From: Cryomorphaceae bacterium
Lineage (GTDB): Bacteria; Bacteroidota; Bacteroidia; Flavobacteriales; Crocinitomicaceae
DNA: 16,090 nucleotides
Reading direction: 5' to 3'
Assembly (NCBI GenBank): GCA_021298235.1
Contig: JAJTDX010000112.1
Location: 1-16,090 of the forward strand
Part shown: positions 5,905-13,688 of the stretch, in pieces
How positions within the stretch are numbered: position 1 is the stretch's first letter
Layout of the letters: each line of letters opens with the position of its first letter
Made by a program: the position numbers and the translations under genes
The notes under the pieces: generated by a model
Database searches by the model: none
What the model saw: the letters and a program-made list of their open reading frames with translations, nothing else
Told to the model about the DNA's origin: nothing

Positions 5905-7887
5905 TTACCAAATCCTAGCAACCTTGTTTGCTGGATTCCTCATTTTGGCTCCTTCCTTTACACCAAAGGCTTCGAAGAATTCAGGACAATTTTTCAACGG
6001 TCCATTTACACGGTACATTCCTGGTGAATGTGAGTCGTTGGCTATCCGGTTCTTCATTTCAGCATCGGTGTATTTTATTTTCCAAAGCTGCGCATAAGCA
6101 ATGAAGAATCGTTGTGCAGGGGTGTATCCATTCCGAACTTCTCCTGCTTTGAATTCTTCTGTCAAGGCATATGCATAATACGCCATCGTTAATCCGCCAA
6201 GATCTGCAATGTTTTCACCCATCGTCAGCTTAGGATTAACGCAGTGTCCTTCAATAGGGCAGAATACGGAGAATGTTTCTCCTAATTTCTCTGTGCGTTC
6301 TTCAAATTTTCCTCGGTCTTCTTCGGACCACCAGTTTTTGAACGTTCCGTCTGCAGCGAACTTAGAGCCTTTGTCATCAAATCCATGAGTAAATTCATGT
6401 CCGATTACCATTCCTATGCGACCATAGTTAACCGCGTCTTCTGCTTTTTCATCGAAAAACGGAGGTTGCATGATTCCAGCAGGGAAGGCTATCTCGTTCA
6501 GCAATGGGTGGTAATACGCATTCACCATATGTGCCGGCATTCCCCATTTGTCTTTGTCTACAGGTTTTTTCAACTCACTTAACTCTTTGCGAACAGAGAA
6601 TCGATTTTCTTCTTTGATATTTCCGACAAAAGATTCTGCGTTGAATGCAAGAGCAGTGTAATCCTCCCATTTACTTGGAAATCCTAGTTTTCTTCCAATA
6701 GAGCTCAACTTATTGAGCGCTTCTTTTTTAGTTTCCGCTGACATCCAGTCCAGAGATTCTATTCTCCGGCCAAATACCAATAAGAGATTGTCAACCATTG
6801 AATTCACCCTCTTCTGGGCGTTCTCTGAAAAATATTTTTCGACAAATGCTTTTCCCAGTAATTCGCCAAAATCTTTATTCGTGATGTCATCAATTGCTCG
6901 TTCTTTAATCGGCTTCATTTCGCTTTTTCCACTAAGAATCTTTCCGTAGAAATTAAAATTCTCATTAACAAACCGGTCTGAAAGTGCTCCTGAATAATGA
7001 CGCAACGTTTTCCATGTCAGGTAGTTTCTCCAGACTTCAAGTCCTTCAACTTCGAAAAGCTCAGAAACTTTTTTAATGAACTCGGGTTGAGAAACGATGA
7101 GTGTGTCGAAAGACAGGCTTCCAATACTCGACAAATAGGATTCGAAATCGAATTTACCAAACAATTGAGTGGCATCGTTGAGTGATTTTTTATTGTATGT
7201 TTTTTCCGGCTCCCGAAGCTCAGCAGGGGTCATCATGGCCTTCTCTCCATATTTTAGAAGAATATCTTTTTTGTTTTCCAAGAGGTAATAATCCCGGTTC
7301 GGAAGACCAAGTCCGCCTTGTCTCAAATTGCTAATGTGATAATCTACATTCTTTAAGTCCTGGCCAACACCAAAACCAAACAAGCTACCAATACCATATG
7401 AATGTTGTTCGGCAACAATGCCAACAATGTCGGCGCGTGATCGCATGTTTTTTATCTTGTCGAGATCTGCTTGAATGGGAGTCAGGTCTAATTGATTTCT
7501 GCGATCCATGTCAATGTATGAAGCATAATATTTTCCAAGAATAAAGGCATCAGAACCTTTTTGTGCTTCTTTTGCGCTCATCTCATCAAGAATGGATGTC
7601 AATTTTTTCTTGTTGCTGTTTTCCAACTCGTTAAAACTTCCCCATCGAGACTCGGATGGAGGAATTTCATTGTTCTTCAACCAGGTACCGTTGGAAAATT
7701 GAAAAAAGTCATCCTCCGGTTTTACTGTCTTGTCTAAAAAGTCAAGGTTAATTGTTTCTAGCTCAGGTTTTGCGGTGCTTAAAGGAGTTGGATTTTTTTG
7801 TTCAACCGAAAGAACTTTTTCCTCTGTCTTACAGGAGTTTAGAGTGAATAACGAAATAACTGAGGCATAAATAAATGTTTGTTTCAT
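5905..7887 (-). CDS. M13 family zinc metallopeptidase (neprilysin/PepO-like), lipoprotein
   Basis: This 660-residue protein has a lipoprotein signal ending LNSC (Cys19), so it should be membrane-anchored outside the cytoplasm. The long N-terminal domain (about 50-430) is the helical cap of M13 peptidases. The catalytic domain carries NAYYHP near 455, the zinc site HEFTH (497-501) and the third ligand Glu558 in GENIADLGG. It ends in the family-typical aromatic tail (ARIW). M13 enzymes cleave oligopeptides on the amino side of hydrophobic residues. The ATG at 7885-7887 overlaps the stop of the acetyltransferase gene by four bases (ATGA), showing translational coupling at the end of the operon. 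No hairpin is visible after the stop. Confidence 0.95.
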   Translation of the reverse strand: MKQTFIYASVISLFTLNSCKTEEKVLSVEQKNPTPLSTAKPELETINLDFLDKTVKPEDDFFQFSNGTWLKNNEIPPSESRWGSFNELENSNKKKLTSILDEMSAKEAQKGSDAFILGKYYASYIDMDRRNQLDLTPIQADLDKIKNMRSRADIVGIVAEQHSYGIGSLFGFGVGQDLKNVDYHISNLRQGGLGLPNRDYYLLENKKDILLKYGEKAMMTPAELREPEKTYNKKSLNDATQLFGKFDFESYLSSIGSLSFDTLIVSQPEFIKKVSELFEVEGLEVWRNYLTWKTLRHYSGALSDRFVNENFNFYGKILSGKSEMKPIKERAIDDITNKDFGELLGKAFVEKYFSENAQKRVNSMVDNLLLVFGRRIESLDWMSAETKKEALNKLSSIGRKLGFPSKWEDYTALAFNAESFVGNIKEENRFSVRKELSELKKPVDKDKWGMPAHMVNAYYHPLLNEIAFPAGIMQPPFFDEKAEDAVNYGRIGMVIGHEFTHGFDDKGSKFAADGTFKNWWSEEDRGKFEERTEKLGETFSVFCPIEGHCVNPKLTMGENIADLGGLTMAYYAYALTEEFKAGEVRNGYTPAQRFFIAYAQLWKIKYTDAEMKNRIANDSHSPGMYRVNGPLKNCPEFFEAFGVKEGAKMRNPANKVARIW

Positions 7888-8339
7888 AGCTTGTTTTTTA
7901 ACATTTCTGAATGGGGTATTCCATCTTCGAGATAGTTTTTTCCAGTTTCCTGATACCCGTGTTTTTTATAAAAATCAGTGAGGTGTGACTGTGCCGACAG
8001 CTTCACATCAACCTGTCCGAATTCTTCGAGGATAAAATTATGCGCATGGTTCATTATTTCATGACCGATGCCTGTCCCGCGTGTCTTTTGATGTGTCACA
8101 ACTCTTCCAATGGAAACTTCAGGATACGATACACCTGCAGGCAATATCCGCAATGTGGCAACAAGATCTCCTTTTCCGTTTCTTCCAATCAGATGATAGG
8201 CTTTAATGTCCTTTCCGTCCAAATCCTGATACGGACAATTTTGTTCGATGACAAATACCTCAATTCGCAGCGCTATAAGATCATGGAACTCGCGCAAGCT
8301 TAATTCTGAAAAATGTTTTAACTGAACCGATTCCAACAT
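7884..8339 (-). CDS. elaA: ElaA family GNAT N-acetyltransferase
   Basis: The 151-residue protein matches ElaA in length and signature blocks: RIEVFVIEQNCPYQDLDG (about 25-42), the acetyl-CoA loop region GRVVTHQKTRGTGIGHEIM with R-G-T-G-I-G, the helix AQSHLTDFYKKHGY and the closing block YLEDGIPHSEM. ElaA proteins are predicted cytoplasmic acyltransferases; their substrate is not established. The ATG lies four bases after the stop of the carboxylase gene, and its own stop overlaps the peptidase start, so the three genes are co-transcribed. The link to carboxylase and peptidase does not by itself tell the substrate. Confidence 0.9.
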   Translation of the reverse strand: MLESVQLKHFSELSLREFHDLIALRIEVFVIEQNCPYQDLDGKDIKAYHLIGRNGKGDLVATLRILPAGVSYPEVSIGRVVTHQKTRGTGIGHEIMNHAHNFILEEFGQVDVKLSAQSHLTDFYKKHGYQETGKNYLEDGIPHSEMLKNKL

Positions 8340-8343
8340 ATGA

Positions 8344-9918
8344 TCAGGTTTGAATAACCCCTACATTATAAGCCTTTTCAGCTTTTTTTTGATTGGCCAT
8401 TTCGATGCCAATAGAGATCACTTCTCGTGTTTTAGCGGGGTCAATTATAGCATCTATCCACAATCTGCTTGCGGCATAGTATGGTGAGATTTGTTCATCG
8501 TATCGGCTTTTGATGGTATCATACAACTCCTTTTCGCGCTCCGGAGTAATTTCTTCTCCCTTAGACTTTAGTGAAGCAACTTCGATCTGTAACAAGACTT
8601 TGGCTGCAGATGCACCGCTCATCACAGCAATTTCCGCCGTTGGCCAACCAACGATTAAGCGTGGGTCATATGCTTTTCCACACATAGCGTAGTTTCCTGC
8701 GCCGTATGAATTTCCAATTACTACCGTAAACTTAGGTACCACTGAATTGGACATTGCGTTTACTAATTTAGCACCATCCTTTATAATTCCTCCATGTTCA
8801 CTTTTAGATCCCACCATGAATCCTGTTACATCCTGTAGAAAAACGAGGGGTATATTTTTTTGATTACAATTCATAATGAATCGGGCAGCTTTATCCGCAG
8901 AATCCGAATAGATCACTCCACCGAACTGCATTTCACCTTTTCCGCTTTTCACGATCTCACGCTGATTGGCAACGATGCCAACAGCCCAACCATCGATGCG
9001 AGCATATGCGCACACAATCGATTTTCCATAGTCAGCCTTGTATTCAGTGAATTCCGAATTATCTACGATACAACGCAACAGCGCTTTGGTATCATAAGGT
9101 TTAGAACGGTCCTGCGGAACAATGCCATATACTTTTTTCAAATCTTCTAGTGGGAGTGCTGATTCTTTTCGATCAAAACCCGCAGATTCTGTTTTACCAA
9201 TTTTATCTACAAGCTGTCGTATCGTCTTCAGACATTCTTCATCATTTGGCATTTTATAATCACACACACCTGAAATCTCATTGTGTGTAGTTGCTCCACC
9301 AAGCGTTTCGTTATCAATGCTTTCTCCAATGGCCGCTTTAACAAGGTAAGATCCGGCAAGGAAAATTGTACCCGTTTTATCGACAATAAGAGATTCATCG
9401 GACATGATAGGGAGGTAGGCTCCTCCGGCCACACAACTTCCCATTACTGCGGCGATCTGAACAATTCCCATCGAGCTCATGATCGCATTATTCCTGAAGA
9501 TCCTGCCAAAGTGCTCTTTGTCGGGGAAAATCTCATCCTGCATAGGAAGATAGACTCCTGCTGAATCAACAAGGTAAATAATCGGTAATCTGTTTTCCAT
9601 GGCGATCTCTTGGGCGCGCAGATTTTTTTTACCCGTCATAGGGAACCAAGCTCCGGCTTTTACTGTGGCGTCATTGGCAACAACAATGCATTGCTTTCCG
9701 GAAACATATCCGATTACCACAACCACTCCCGCTGAAGGACATCCACCGTGTTCTGCATACATGCCATACGCTGCAATAGCACCTACTGCAAACCTTGGGG
9801 TATTCGGATCTAAAAGAAGATCTATTCGCTCATGTTGAATTCCAGTTCTTTTTTCGAAATTGCCATAGATCAATTTAAGCTCCCCAAATATACGAAAGGA
9901 ACTGCAAAGGAAATTCAA
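8344..9918 (-). CDS. acyl-CoA carboxylase beta (carboxyltransferase) subunit, propionyl/methylmalonyl type, disrupted N-terminus
   Basis: The two crotonase-fold halves are complete. The first has HGGCPSAGV, GSCVAGGAYLP (160-170) and the LGGATTH block (206-212). The second has FLQDVTGFMVGSKSEHGG, GNSYGAGNYAMCG and the C-terminal GVIQT typical of the Bacteroidota family. The subunit transfers carboxyl from carboxybiotin to an acyl-CoA (propionyl-CoA or similar). The biotin-carrying partner is not in the window. The 5' end is abnormal: the frame opens only at TTG 9916-9918, the first 29 residues resemble no carboxylase N-terminus, and homology starts at ERIDLLLDP. The expected N-terminal start (ATG 9864-9866) is in another frame, and about 40 codons between appear lost. 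Function is therefore uncertain. It heads the operon with elaA and the M13 peptidase. Confidence 0.85.
   Translation of the reverse strand: MNFLCSSFRIFGELKLIYGNFEKRTGIQHERIDLLLDPNTPRFAVGAIAAYGMYAEHGGCPSAGVVVVIGYVSGKQCIVVANDATVKAGAWFPMTGKKNLRAQEIAMENRLPIIYLVDSAGVYLPMQDEIFPDKEHFGRIFRNNAIMSSMGIVQIAAVMGSCVAGGAYLPIMSDESLIVDKTGTIFLAGSYLVKAAIGESIDNETLGGATTHNEISGVCDYKMPNDEECLKTIRQLVDKIGKTESAGFDRKESALPLEDLKKVYGIVPQDRSKPYDTKALLRCIVDNSEFTEYKADYGKSIVCAYARIDGWAVGIVANQREIVKSGKGEMQFGGVIYSDSADKAARFIMNCNQKNIPLVFLQDVTGFMVGSKSEHGGIIKDGAKLVNAMSNSVVPKFTVVIGNSYGAGNYAMCGKAYDPRLIVGWPTAEIAVMSGASAAKVLLQIEVASLKSKGEEITPEREKELYDTIKSRYDEQISPYYAASRLWIDAIIDPAKTREVISIGIEMANQKKAEKAYNVGVIQT
9822..9866 (-). pseudogene. detached N-terminal stub of the acyl-CoA carboxylase beta gene
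   Basis: ATG 9864-9866 starts MAISKKELEFNMSE and stops at TAG 9822-9824. The segment SKKELEFN resembles the family's N-terminal start (…ELEFNKNED…). It follows a TATATTTG element at 9885-9892 at the expected distance, so it is probably the original start. The body of the gene resumes in a different frame at the codons for ERIDLLLD, which overlap this stub's end. This indicates a deletion of roughly 120 bases not divisible by three. Confidence 0.55.
9885..9892 (-). promoter_or_regulatory. -7 promoter element of the carboxylase operon
   Basis: Minus strand TATATTTG is a full match to TAnnTTTG. Transcription would begin near 9880, downstream of the TTG at 9918 but 14 or so bases before the ATG at 9866. 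This argues that ATG 9866 is the original start. A TTG lies 23 bases further upstream, rather far for a -33 box. Confidence 0.5.
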
Positions 9919-9955
9919 CTAAATGGAAGAGGAAGACATCTAAGAATTATTTTGC

Positions 9956-9963
9956 CATATTTG
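9956..9963 (+). promoter_or_regulatory. possible -7 element of the zinc-ribbon membrane protein gene
   Basis: CATATTTG matches TAnnTTTG in seven aligned positions out of eight and lies 19 bases before the ATG at 9983. No good -33 box is seen. Confidence 0.25.
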
Positions 9964-9982
9964 TTTTAAAATTCAAAATCAT

Positions 9983-10252
9983 ATGGCTCGAACTACCTGT
10001 GAGAAATGCGGTTACCCGTACGCTACAAGTTTTAAATGTCCGAATTGTGGCGGATATCCAAAGAATGTCACATTAACCCCGGGTGAACAAAGCTTTGGTT
10101 GCAGAATTTTTGGGTTTATATTTTTATTTGCTTTGTTTTGTGGTATTGTTGAAGCACTAGGATTTGATGCAGATGATTTCGGAATTGTTTTTCTAGTAAT
10201 ATTAGTGGTGATTATCTGGTCATTTGTAAGCAAAAAAAAGATAAAGCCTTGA
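9983..10252 (+). CDS. small zinc-ribbon membrane protein
   Basis: The 89-residue protein begins with a four-cysteine zinc ribbon (Cys6, Cys9, Cys19, Cys22, in CEKCGYPY and CPNCGGYP), followed by a short linker and two predicted membrane helices (about 42-60 and 66-83) separated by the acidic turn GFDADDFG. It ends with a basic tail KKKIKP, consistent with an inner-membrane protein whose ribbon is cytoplasmic. The function is unknown to me; zinc-ribbon plus membrane-helix proteins are common accessory proteins. It is 77 bases upstream of pcm on the same strand, but pcm seems to have its own promoter. Confidence 0.75.
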   Translation: MARTTCEKCGYPYATSFKCPNCGGYPKNVTLTPGEQSFGCRIFGFIFLFALFCGIVEALGFDADDFGIVFLVILVVIIWSFVSKKKIKP

Positions 10253-10317
10253 TTTTAGTTAGTTCAATGAACATAGTACTGTTAGAAAAATGAAAATCAA
10301 GGAACACTTGAAAATTT

Positions 10318-10325
10318 TACTTTTG
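10318..10325 (+). promoter_or_regulatory. -7 element next to the pcm start codon
   Basis: TACTTTTG fully matches TAnnTTTG and ends only four bases before the ATG of pcm (10330), so the transcript would be leaderless or nearly so. No TTG box is seen at the proper -33 distance. Confidence 0.4.
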
Positions 10326-10329
10326 CCAC

Positions 10330-10977
10330 ATGCAGGATTCCTACAAATTCAAAGGTATGCGCAAGCAGTTGATCACTCTTTTGAGAGAAGACACACGCAT
10401 CACCAATGAATCCATCTTCGAAGCTTTTGATGCAGTCCCAAGACATTTTTTTTTAGACCTCGTTTTTGCTGAACAGGCCTATAGCAACATGGCTTTTCAA
10501 ATCGGAGCAGGTCAGACTATTTCACATCCTGTAACGGTTGCATTTCAAACGCAGCTGCTGGAATTAAAAAAAGGGGAGAAGGTTTTGGAGATAGGAACTG
10601 GCTCGGGCTTTCAGACGTGTATCTTGTGTCAGATGGGTGCTAAGGTATTTTCTATCGAACGTCAAAGAGAACTATTCCTAAAAGCCAAATCCATCGTTAA
10701 TCACTTTAAATTTACCCCACGTCTCATTTTTGGAGATGGGTATAAAGGTTTCCCAGCGTATGCTCCATTTGATAAGATTATTGTGACATGTGGGGCTCCG
10801 GAAATTCCAGAAAGCTTATTGCAACAGCTGAAAGTTGGTGGAATAATGGTGATTCCAGTAGGTGAAGGAAAAGAACAAACAATGAAAAGACTTATAAAAG
10901 TAGATGAGTCAAGCTATCAGCATGAAGAGTTTGGGACCTTCAAGTTCGTTCCCATGCTGGAGGATAAAGTAAGATGA
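10330..10977 (+). CDS. pcm: protein-L-isoaspartate O-methyltransferase
   Basis: This 215-residue SAM-dependent enzyme repairs isoaspartyl residues in aged proteins in the cytoplasm. Visible family blocks are FDAVPRHFF (33-41), GQTISHPVTVAFQTQLL (61-77; the usual QPYTVA is replaced by HPVTVA), the SAM motif VLEIGTGSGFQT (85-96), the acidic Glu110 in SIERQ, FGDGYKGF (134-141), the motif IVTCGAPEIPESLLQQLKVGG and VIPVG. Length and order are standard. The TGA at 10975-10977 touches the start of the trxB terminator on the opposite strand. Convergent with trxB. Confidence 0.93.
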   Translation: MQDSYKFKGMRKQLITLLREDTRITNESIFEAFDAVPRHFFLDLVFAEQAYSNMAFQIGAGQTISHPVTVAFQTQLLELKKGEKVLEIGTGSGFQTCILCQMGAKVFSIERQRELFLKAKSIVNHFKFTPRLIFGDGYKGFPAYAPFDKIIVTCGAPEIPESLLQQLKVGGIMVIPVGEGKEQTMKRLIKVDESSYQHEEFGTFKFVPMLEDKVR

Positions 10978-11003
10978 AAAAAGGAAGTCCGAAGACTCCC
11001 TTT
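10977..11003 (-). terminator. trxB terminator with UUCG tetraloop
   Basis: On the minus strand the stem GGGAGTC pairs with GACTTCC (one G-T wobble) around a TTCG loop closed by C-G, the very stable cUUCGg tetraloop. A run of T follows. The flanking A/T triplets extend the stem. It lies 40 bases after the trxB stop. On the plus strand the same stem has an A-C mismatch, so it is weaker for pcm. Confidence 0.88.
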
Positions 11004-11042
11004 AGTTCAAATTGAAATTCTGAATTCCAAATCCCGAATCAA

Positions 11043-11993
11043 TCAATGTCCTAATGCTGCAAGGTAGCGCTCTGCATCCAATGCCGCCATACACCCTGTA
11101 CCGGCCGCTGTTATTGCTTGACGATACGTTTTGTCTGCTGCATCTCCCGCAACAAACACACCGGGTACGTTTGTCCTTGATGTTCCGGGTTGGGCATACT
11201 TAATATATCCAGTTTCATCTAGATCGATATAATCTTTGAAAATAGCTGTGTTCGGCTGATGACCAATGGCAACAAAAAATCCTGTGCACGGAATAGTCTT
11301 TTCTTCTCCAGTCTTACTGTTTTTAGCTCGAACACCTGTAACCACATTTCCGTCTCCCAAGACCTCTTGTGTGTCTGTGTTGAACAGAATTTCGATGTTT
11401 GGGGTATTTTTTACTCGCTCAGCCATGATTTTGGAAGCGCGAAATTCGTCACGACGAACAAGCATAGTTACTTTCGTGCAAAGTTTGGATAGGTAATGTG
11501 CCTCTTCGCATGCGGAATCGCCCGCTCCAACAATTACAGTTTCCTGGCCACGGTAAAAGAAACCATCACAAACGGCACATGCCGAAACACCTCCACCTAG
11601 CTGGAGGTATTTTTGCTCACTTTCAAGACCAAGGTATTTTGCCGAGGCTCCTGTAGAAATAATGATTGTATTCGCATGCAATTCTTTTCCGTCTTCTGTC
11701 CAGCACTTGTGTACCGGTCCGGTAAAATCAACCTTATTTATAAATCCAAATCGAACATCTGTCTCGAATCGCTTGGCTTGAGCTTCCAATTGAACCATCA
11801 TTTCTGGGCCTGTAACGCCGTCAGGATAGCCCGGGAAATTTTCAACTTCGTTCGTTGTTGTTAACTGTCCGCCCGGCTGCATGCCCTGATACAAAACAGG
11901 TTTCATGTCTGCTCTTGCTGCATAGATGGCAGCCGTATAGCCTGCGGGACCTGAACCGATGATAAGGCAATTGATTTGTTCGATTTCGCTCAT
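11043..11993 (-). CDS. trxB: thioredoxin-disulfide reductase
   Basis: The 316-residue flavoenzyme reduces thioredoxin with NADPH in the cytoplasm. It has the FAD motif GSGPAGYTAAIYAARA (13-28), the redox pair CAVC (139-142), the NADPH Rossmann motif VGAGDSACEEA near 155, the phosphate-binding VRRDEFRASKIM, and the C-terminal FAD block GVFVAGDAADKTYRQAITAAG. All are intact and the length is typical of low-molecular-weight TrxB. The gene is divergent from the helicase and has its own terminator. A TATTTTTG box lies 33 bases upstream of the ATG. Confidence 0.96.
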   Translation of the reverse strand: MSEIEQINCLIIGSGPAGYTAAIYAARADMKPVLYQGMQPGGQLTTTNEVENFPGYPDGVTGPEMMVQLEAQAKRFETDVRFGFINKVDFTGPVHKCWTEDGKELHANTIIISTGASAKYLGLESEQKYLQLGGGVSACAVCDGFFYRGQETVIVGAGDSACEEAHYLSKLCTKVTMLVRRDEFRASKIMAERVKNTPNIEILFNTDTQEVLGDGNVVTGVRAKNSKTGEEKTIPCTGFFVAIGHQPNTAIFKDYIDLDETGYIKYAQPGTSRTNVPGVFVAGDAADKTYRQAITAAGTGCMAALDAERYLAALGH

Positions 11994-12026
11994 GATTGAA
12001 TGTGTTTAATTAAGATATGTGGGTTG

Positions 12027-12034
12027 CAAAAATA
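12027..12034 (-). promoter_or_regulatory. -7 promoter element of trxB
   Basis: Minus strand TATTTTTG fully matches TAnnTTTG. It lies 33 bases before the trxB ATG, giving a leader of around 25 bases. A -33 TTG is not clear. Confidence 0.5.
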
Positions 12035-12125
12035 CATCACACAAATAAAAAACGGCCGATAATTTTGTTCACACTAAACTTCTTTTTCAACCAAATTTAT
12101 TTTAACACCAAATCATAATACTTCA

Positions 12126-12155
12126 TTGCTAACCCGTTTAAAGAGCGTATTTTTG
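12126..12155 (+). promoter_or_regulatory. promoter of the SF2 helicase gene
   Basis: TTG (12126-12128), 19 bases, then TATTTTTG (12148-12155). This is the best match in the window to the Bacteroidota -33/-7 pattern. Start of transcription would be near 12160, about 20 bases before the ATG. Confidence 0.6.
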
Positions 12156-12178
12156 TACCCCCTTTTCCGGGACTAACG

Positions 12179-13687
12179 ATGATCGATACCGAACTGTACA
12201 ATGCCAAAGAGCTTTATCCTTTTCAAGAGCGAACGGTTCTGAATATTCTCGAGGAACTCAAGTCCAATGGTAAAAACTTCAATCTTTTGTTTCAGCTCCC
12301 AACCGGTGGTGGGAAGACCGTTATCTTTTCCGAGATAGCCAAACGATTTATTGAGACAACAGGGGAGAAGGTGTTGATCCTCACGCATCGAATTGAACTT
12401 TCAGTCCAGACTTCTCGGCAGCTTCAGGCGATAGGGATTAGCAATAAGGTGATCAACAGTGAGGTGAAATCAATTCCCGATCAAGAACAGTACATGTGCT
12501 TTACTGCGATGGTCGAAACGCTTAACAACCGGTTGAACGAAAATGATAAATTCATTGAAGGTGTTGGACTCGTGATTGTTGATGAGGCACATTACAATAG
12601 CTTCAGGAAGATCTTTCAATTTTATAAAGATGGAAACATTCTTGGGGTTACAGCTACGCCTCTGAGTAGCAATAAAGCCCTTCCCCTGCATGACAATTAT
12701 CAAAAATTACTTGTCGGAGAGAGTATTTCGAATTTAATACAAGGTGGCTATCTAGCTGATGCAGACACATACACGTACGACGTCAATTTGCATGGACTGC
12801 GCATTGGGTCAAATGGAGATTTTACTGTTAACAGTTCAGATGTTGTTTATGGCAATTTCTTTATGCAGGAAAAACTCCTTTTTGCTTATGAGGAAATTGC
12901 TGTAGGAGAAAAGACTCTGATCTTCAACGCTGGAATTGAGACGTCATTAAGAGTAGAAGAGACCTTTAAAAAACGAGGGTATCCGGTAAAACATCTGGAT
13001 TCTACTTTTAGTGACAAGGATAGGAAAGATATTATTCAGTGGTTTAAAGAAACCAAAGATGCGGTACTCACTTCGGTTGGTATATTAACTACGGGATTTG
13101 ATGAGCCAACGGTTCAGACCATTATTTTGAATCGTGCAACACGGTCCTTAACACTTTACCATCAGATGATTGGACGTGGATCCAGAAGGTTGCCTCAGAA
13201 GGATAGGTTCAAGGTGCTGGACCTAGGAAACAATGTTCGTCGCTTTGGTTATTGGCAGGATTATATCAATTGGCAGGATGCATTCCGTTTTCCAGACCGT
13301 TTTCTTGAGTCGCGAATGTCTGAATCGGAAGATTTGGAATTTGAAGTGGAATATGAATTCCCAAAAAATATTTCTGAGCTGATAGATACTAAAAAGCTCG
13401 ATGAATTTAGCATGAGTGAAGCTTACTATGCGAGTATTGACTCAGGTCACAAGGGAAAGGAGGCTATTCCTTTGTCCATGCAGAACCATTTCGAAGCAAT
13501 ACGGGATGCAAGCGAATCAGTTGAGAAAGCAGTAAAACTTGTTCAACTTCTGCAAGAACACATCGAACACCGTTTGAAACATTACACTAAATGTATTTCC
13601 AAAAGCACCCCTAACTATTTAAAGTACCTTGTGGAAACATACAATCGACAGTTGATTCAGAAGCTACGAAACGAATTGGATCAATAG
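12179..13687 (+). CDS. superfamily II DEAD/DEAH-box helicase
   Basis: The 502-residue protein shows the SF2 motifs in order: a Q-like FQ at 15-16, Walker A PTGGGKT (41-47), motif Ia THRIEL (69-74), DEAH (135-138), TAT (158-160), motif V region TTGFDEPTVQTIILNRA (304-320) and motif VI QMIGRGSRR (329-337). It is a nucleic-acid-dependent ATPase of the RecG/RecQ-unlike, type I restriction/UvrB-like SF2 branch. The C-terminal 150 residues carry no recognised domain and are charged and helical. No restriction or repair partner lies next to it, so the substrate is unknown. The stop is one base from the stop of the convergent lipoprotein gene. Confidence 0.9.
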   Translation: MIDTELYNAKELYPFQERTVLNILEELKSNGKNFNLLFQLPTGGGKTVIFSEIAKRFIETTGEKVLILTHRIELSVQTSRQLQAIGISNKVINSEVKSIPDQEQYMCFTAMVETLNNRLNENDKFIEGVGLVIVDEAHYNSFRKIFQFYKDGNILGVTATPLSSNKALPLHDNYQKLLVGESISNLIQGGYLADADTYTYDVNLHGLRIGSNGDFTVNSSDVVYGNFFMQEKLLFAYEEIAVGEKTLIFNAGIETSLRVEETFKKRGYPVKHLDSTFSDKDRKDIIQWFKETKDAVLTSVGILTTGFDEPTVQTIILNRATRSLTLYHQMIGRGSRRLPQKDRFKVLDLGNNVRRFGYWQDYINWQDAFRFPDRFLESRMSESEDLEFEVEYEFPKNISELIDTKKLDEFSMSEAYYASIDSGHKGKEAIPLSMQNHFEAIRDASESVEKAVKLVQLLQEHIEHRLKHYTKCISKSTPNYLKYLVETYNRQLIQKLRNELDQ

Positions 13688-13688
13688 T

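Noticed and set aside
9283..9564. 93-codon ORF on the plus strand
   Set aside because: Antisense to the highly conserved part of the acyl-CoA carboxylase gene; no independent support.
11994..12178. Riboswitch or attenuator in the trxB-helicase spacer
   Set aside because: Only promoter-like boxes were found; I see no conserved fold or terminator-like stem.
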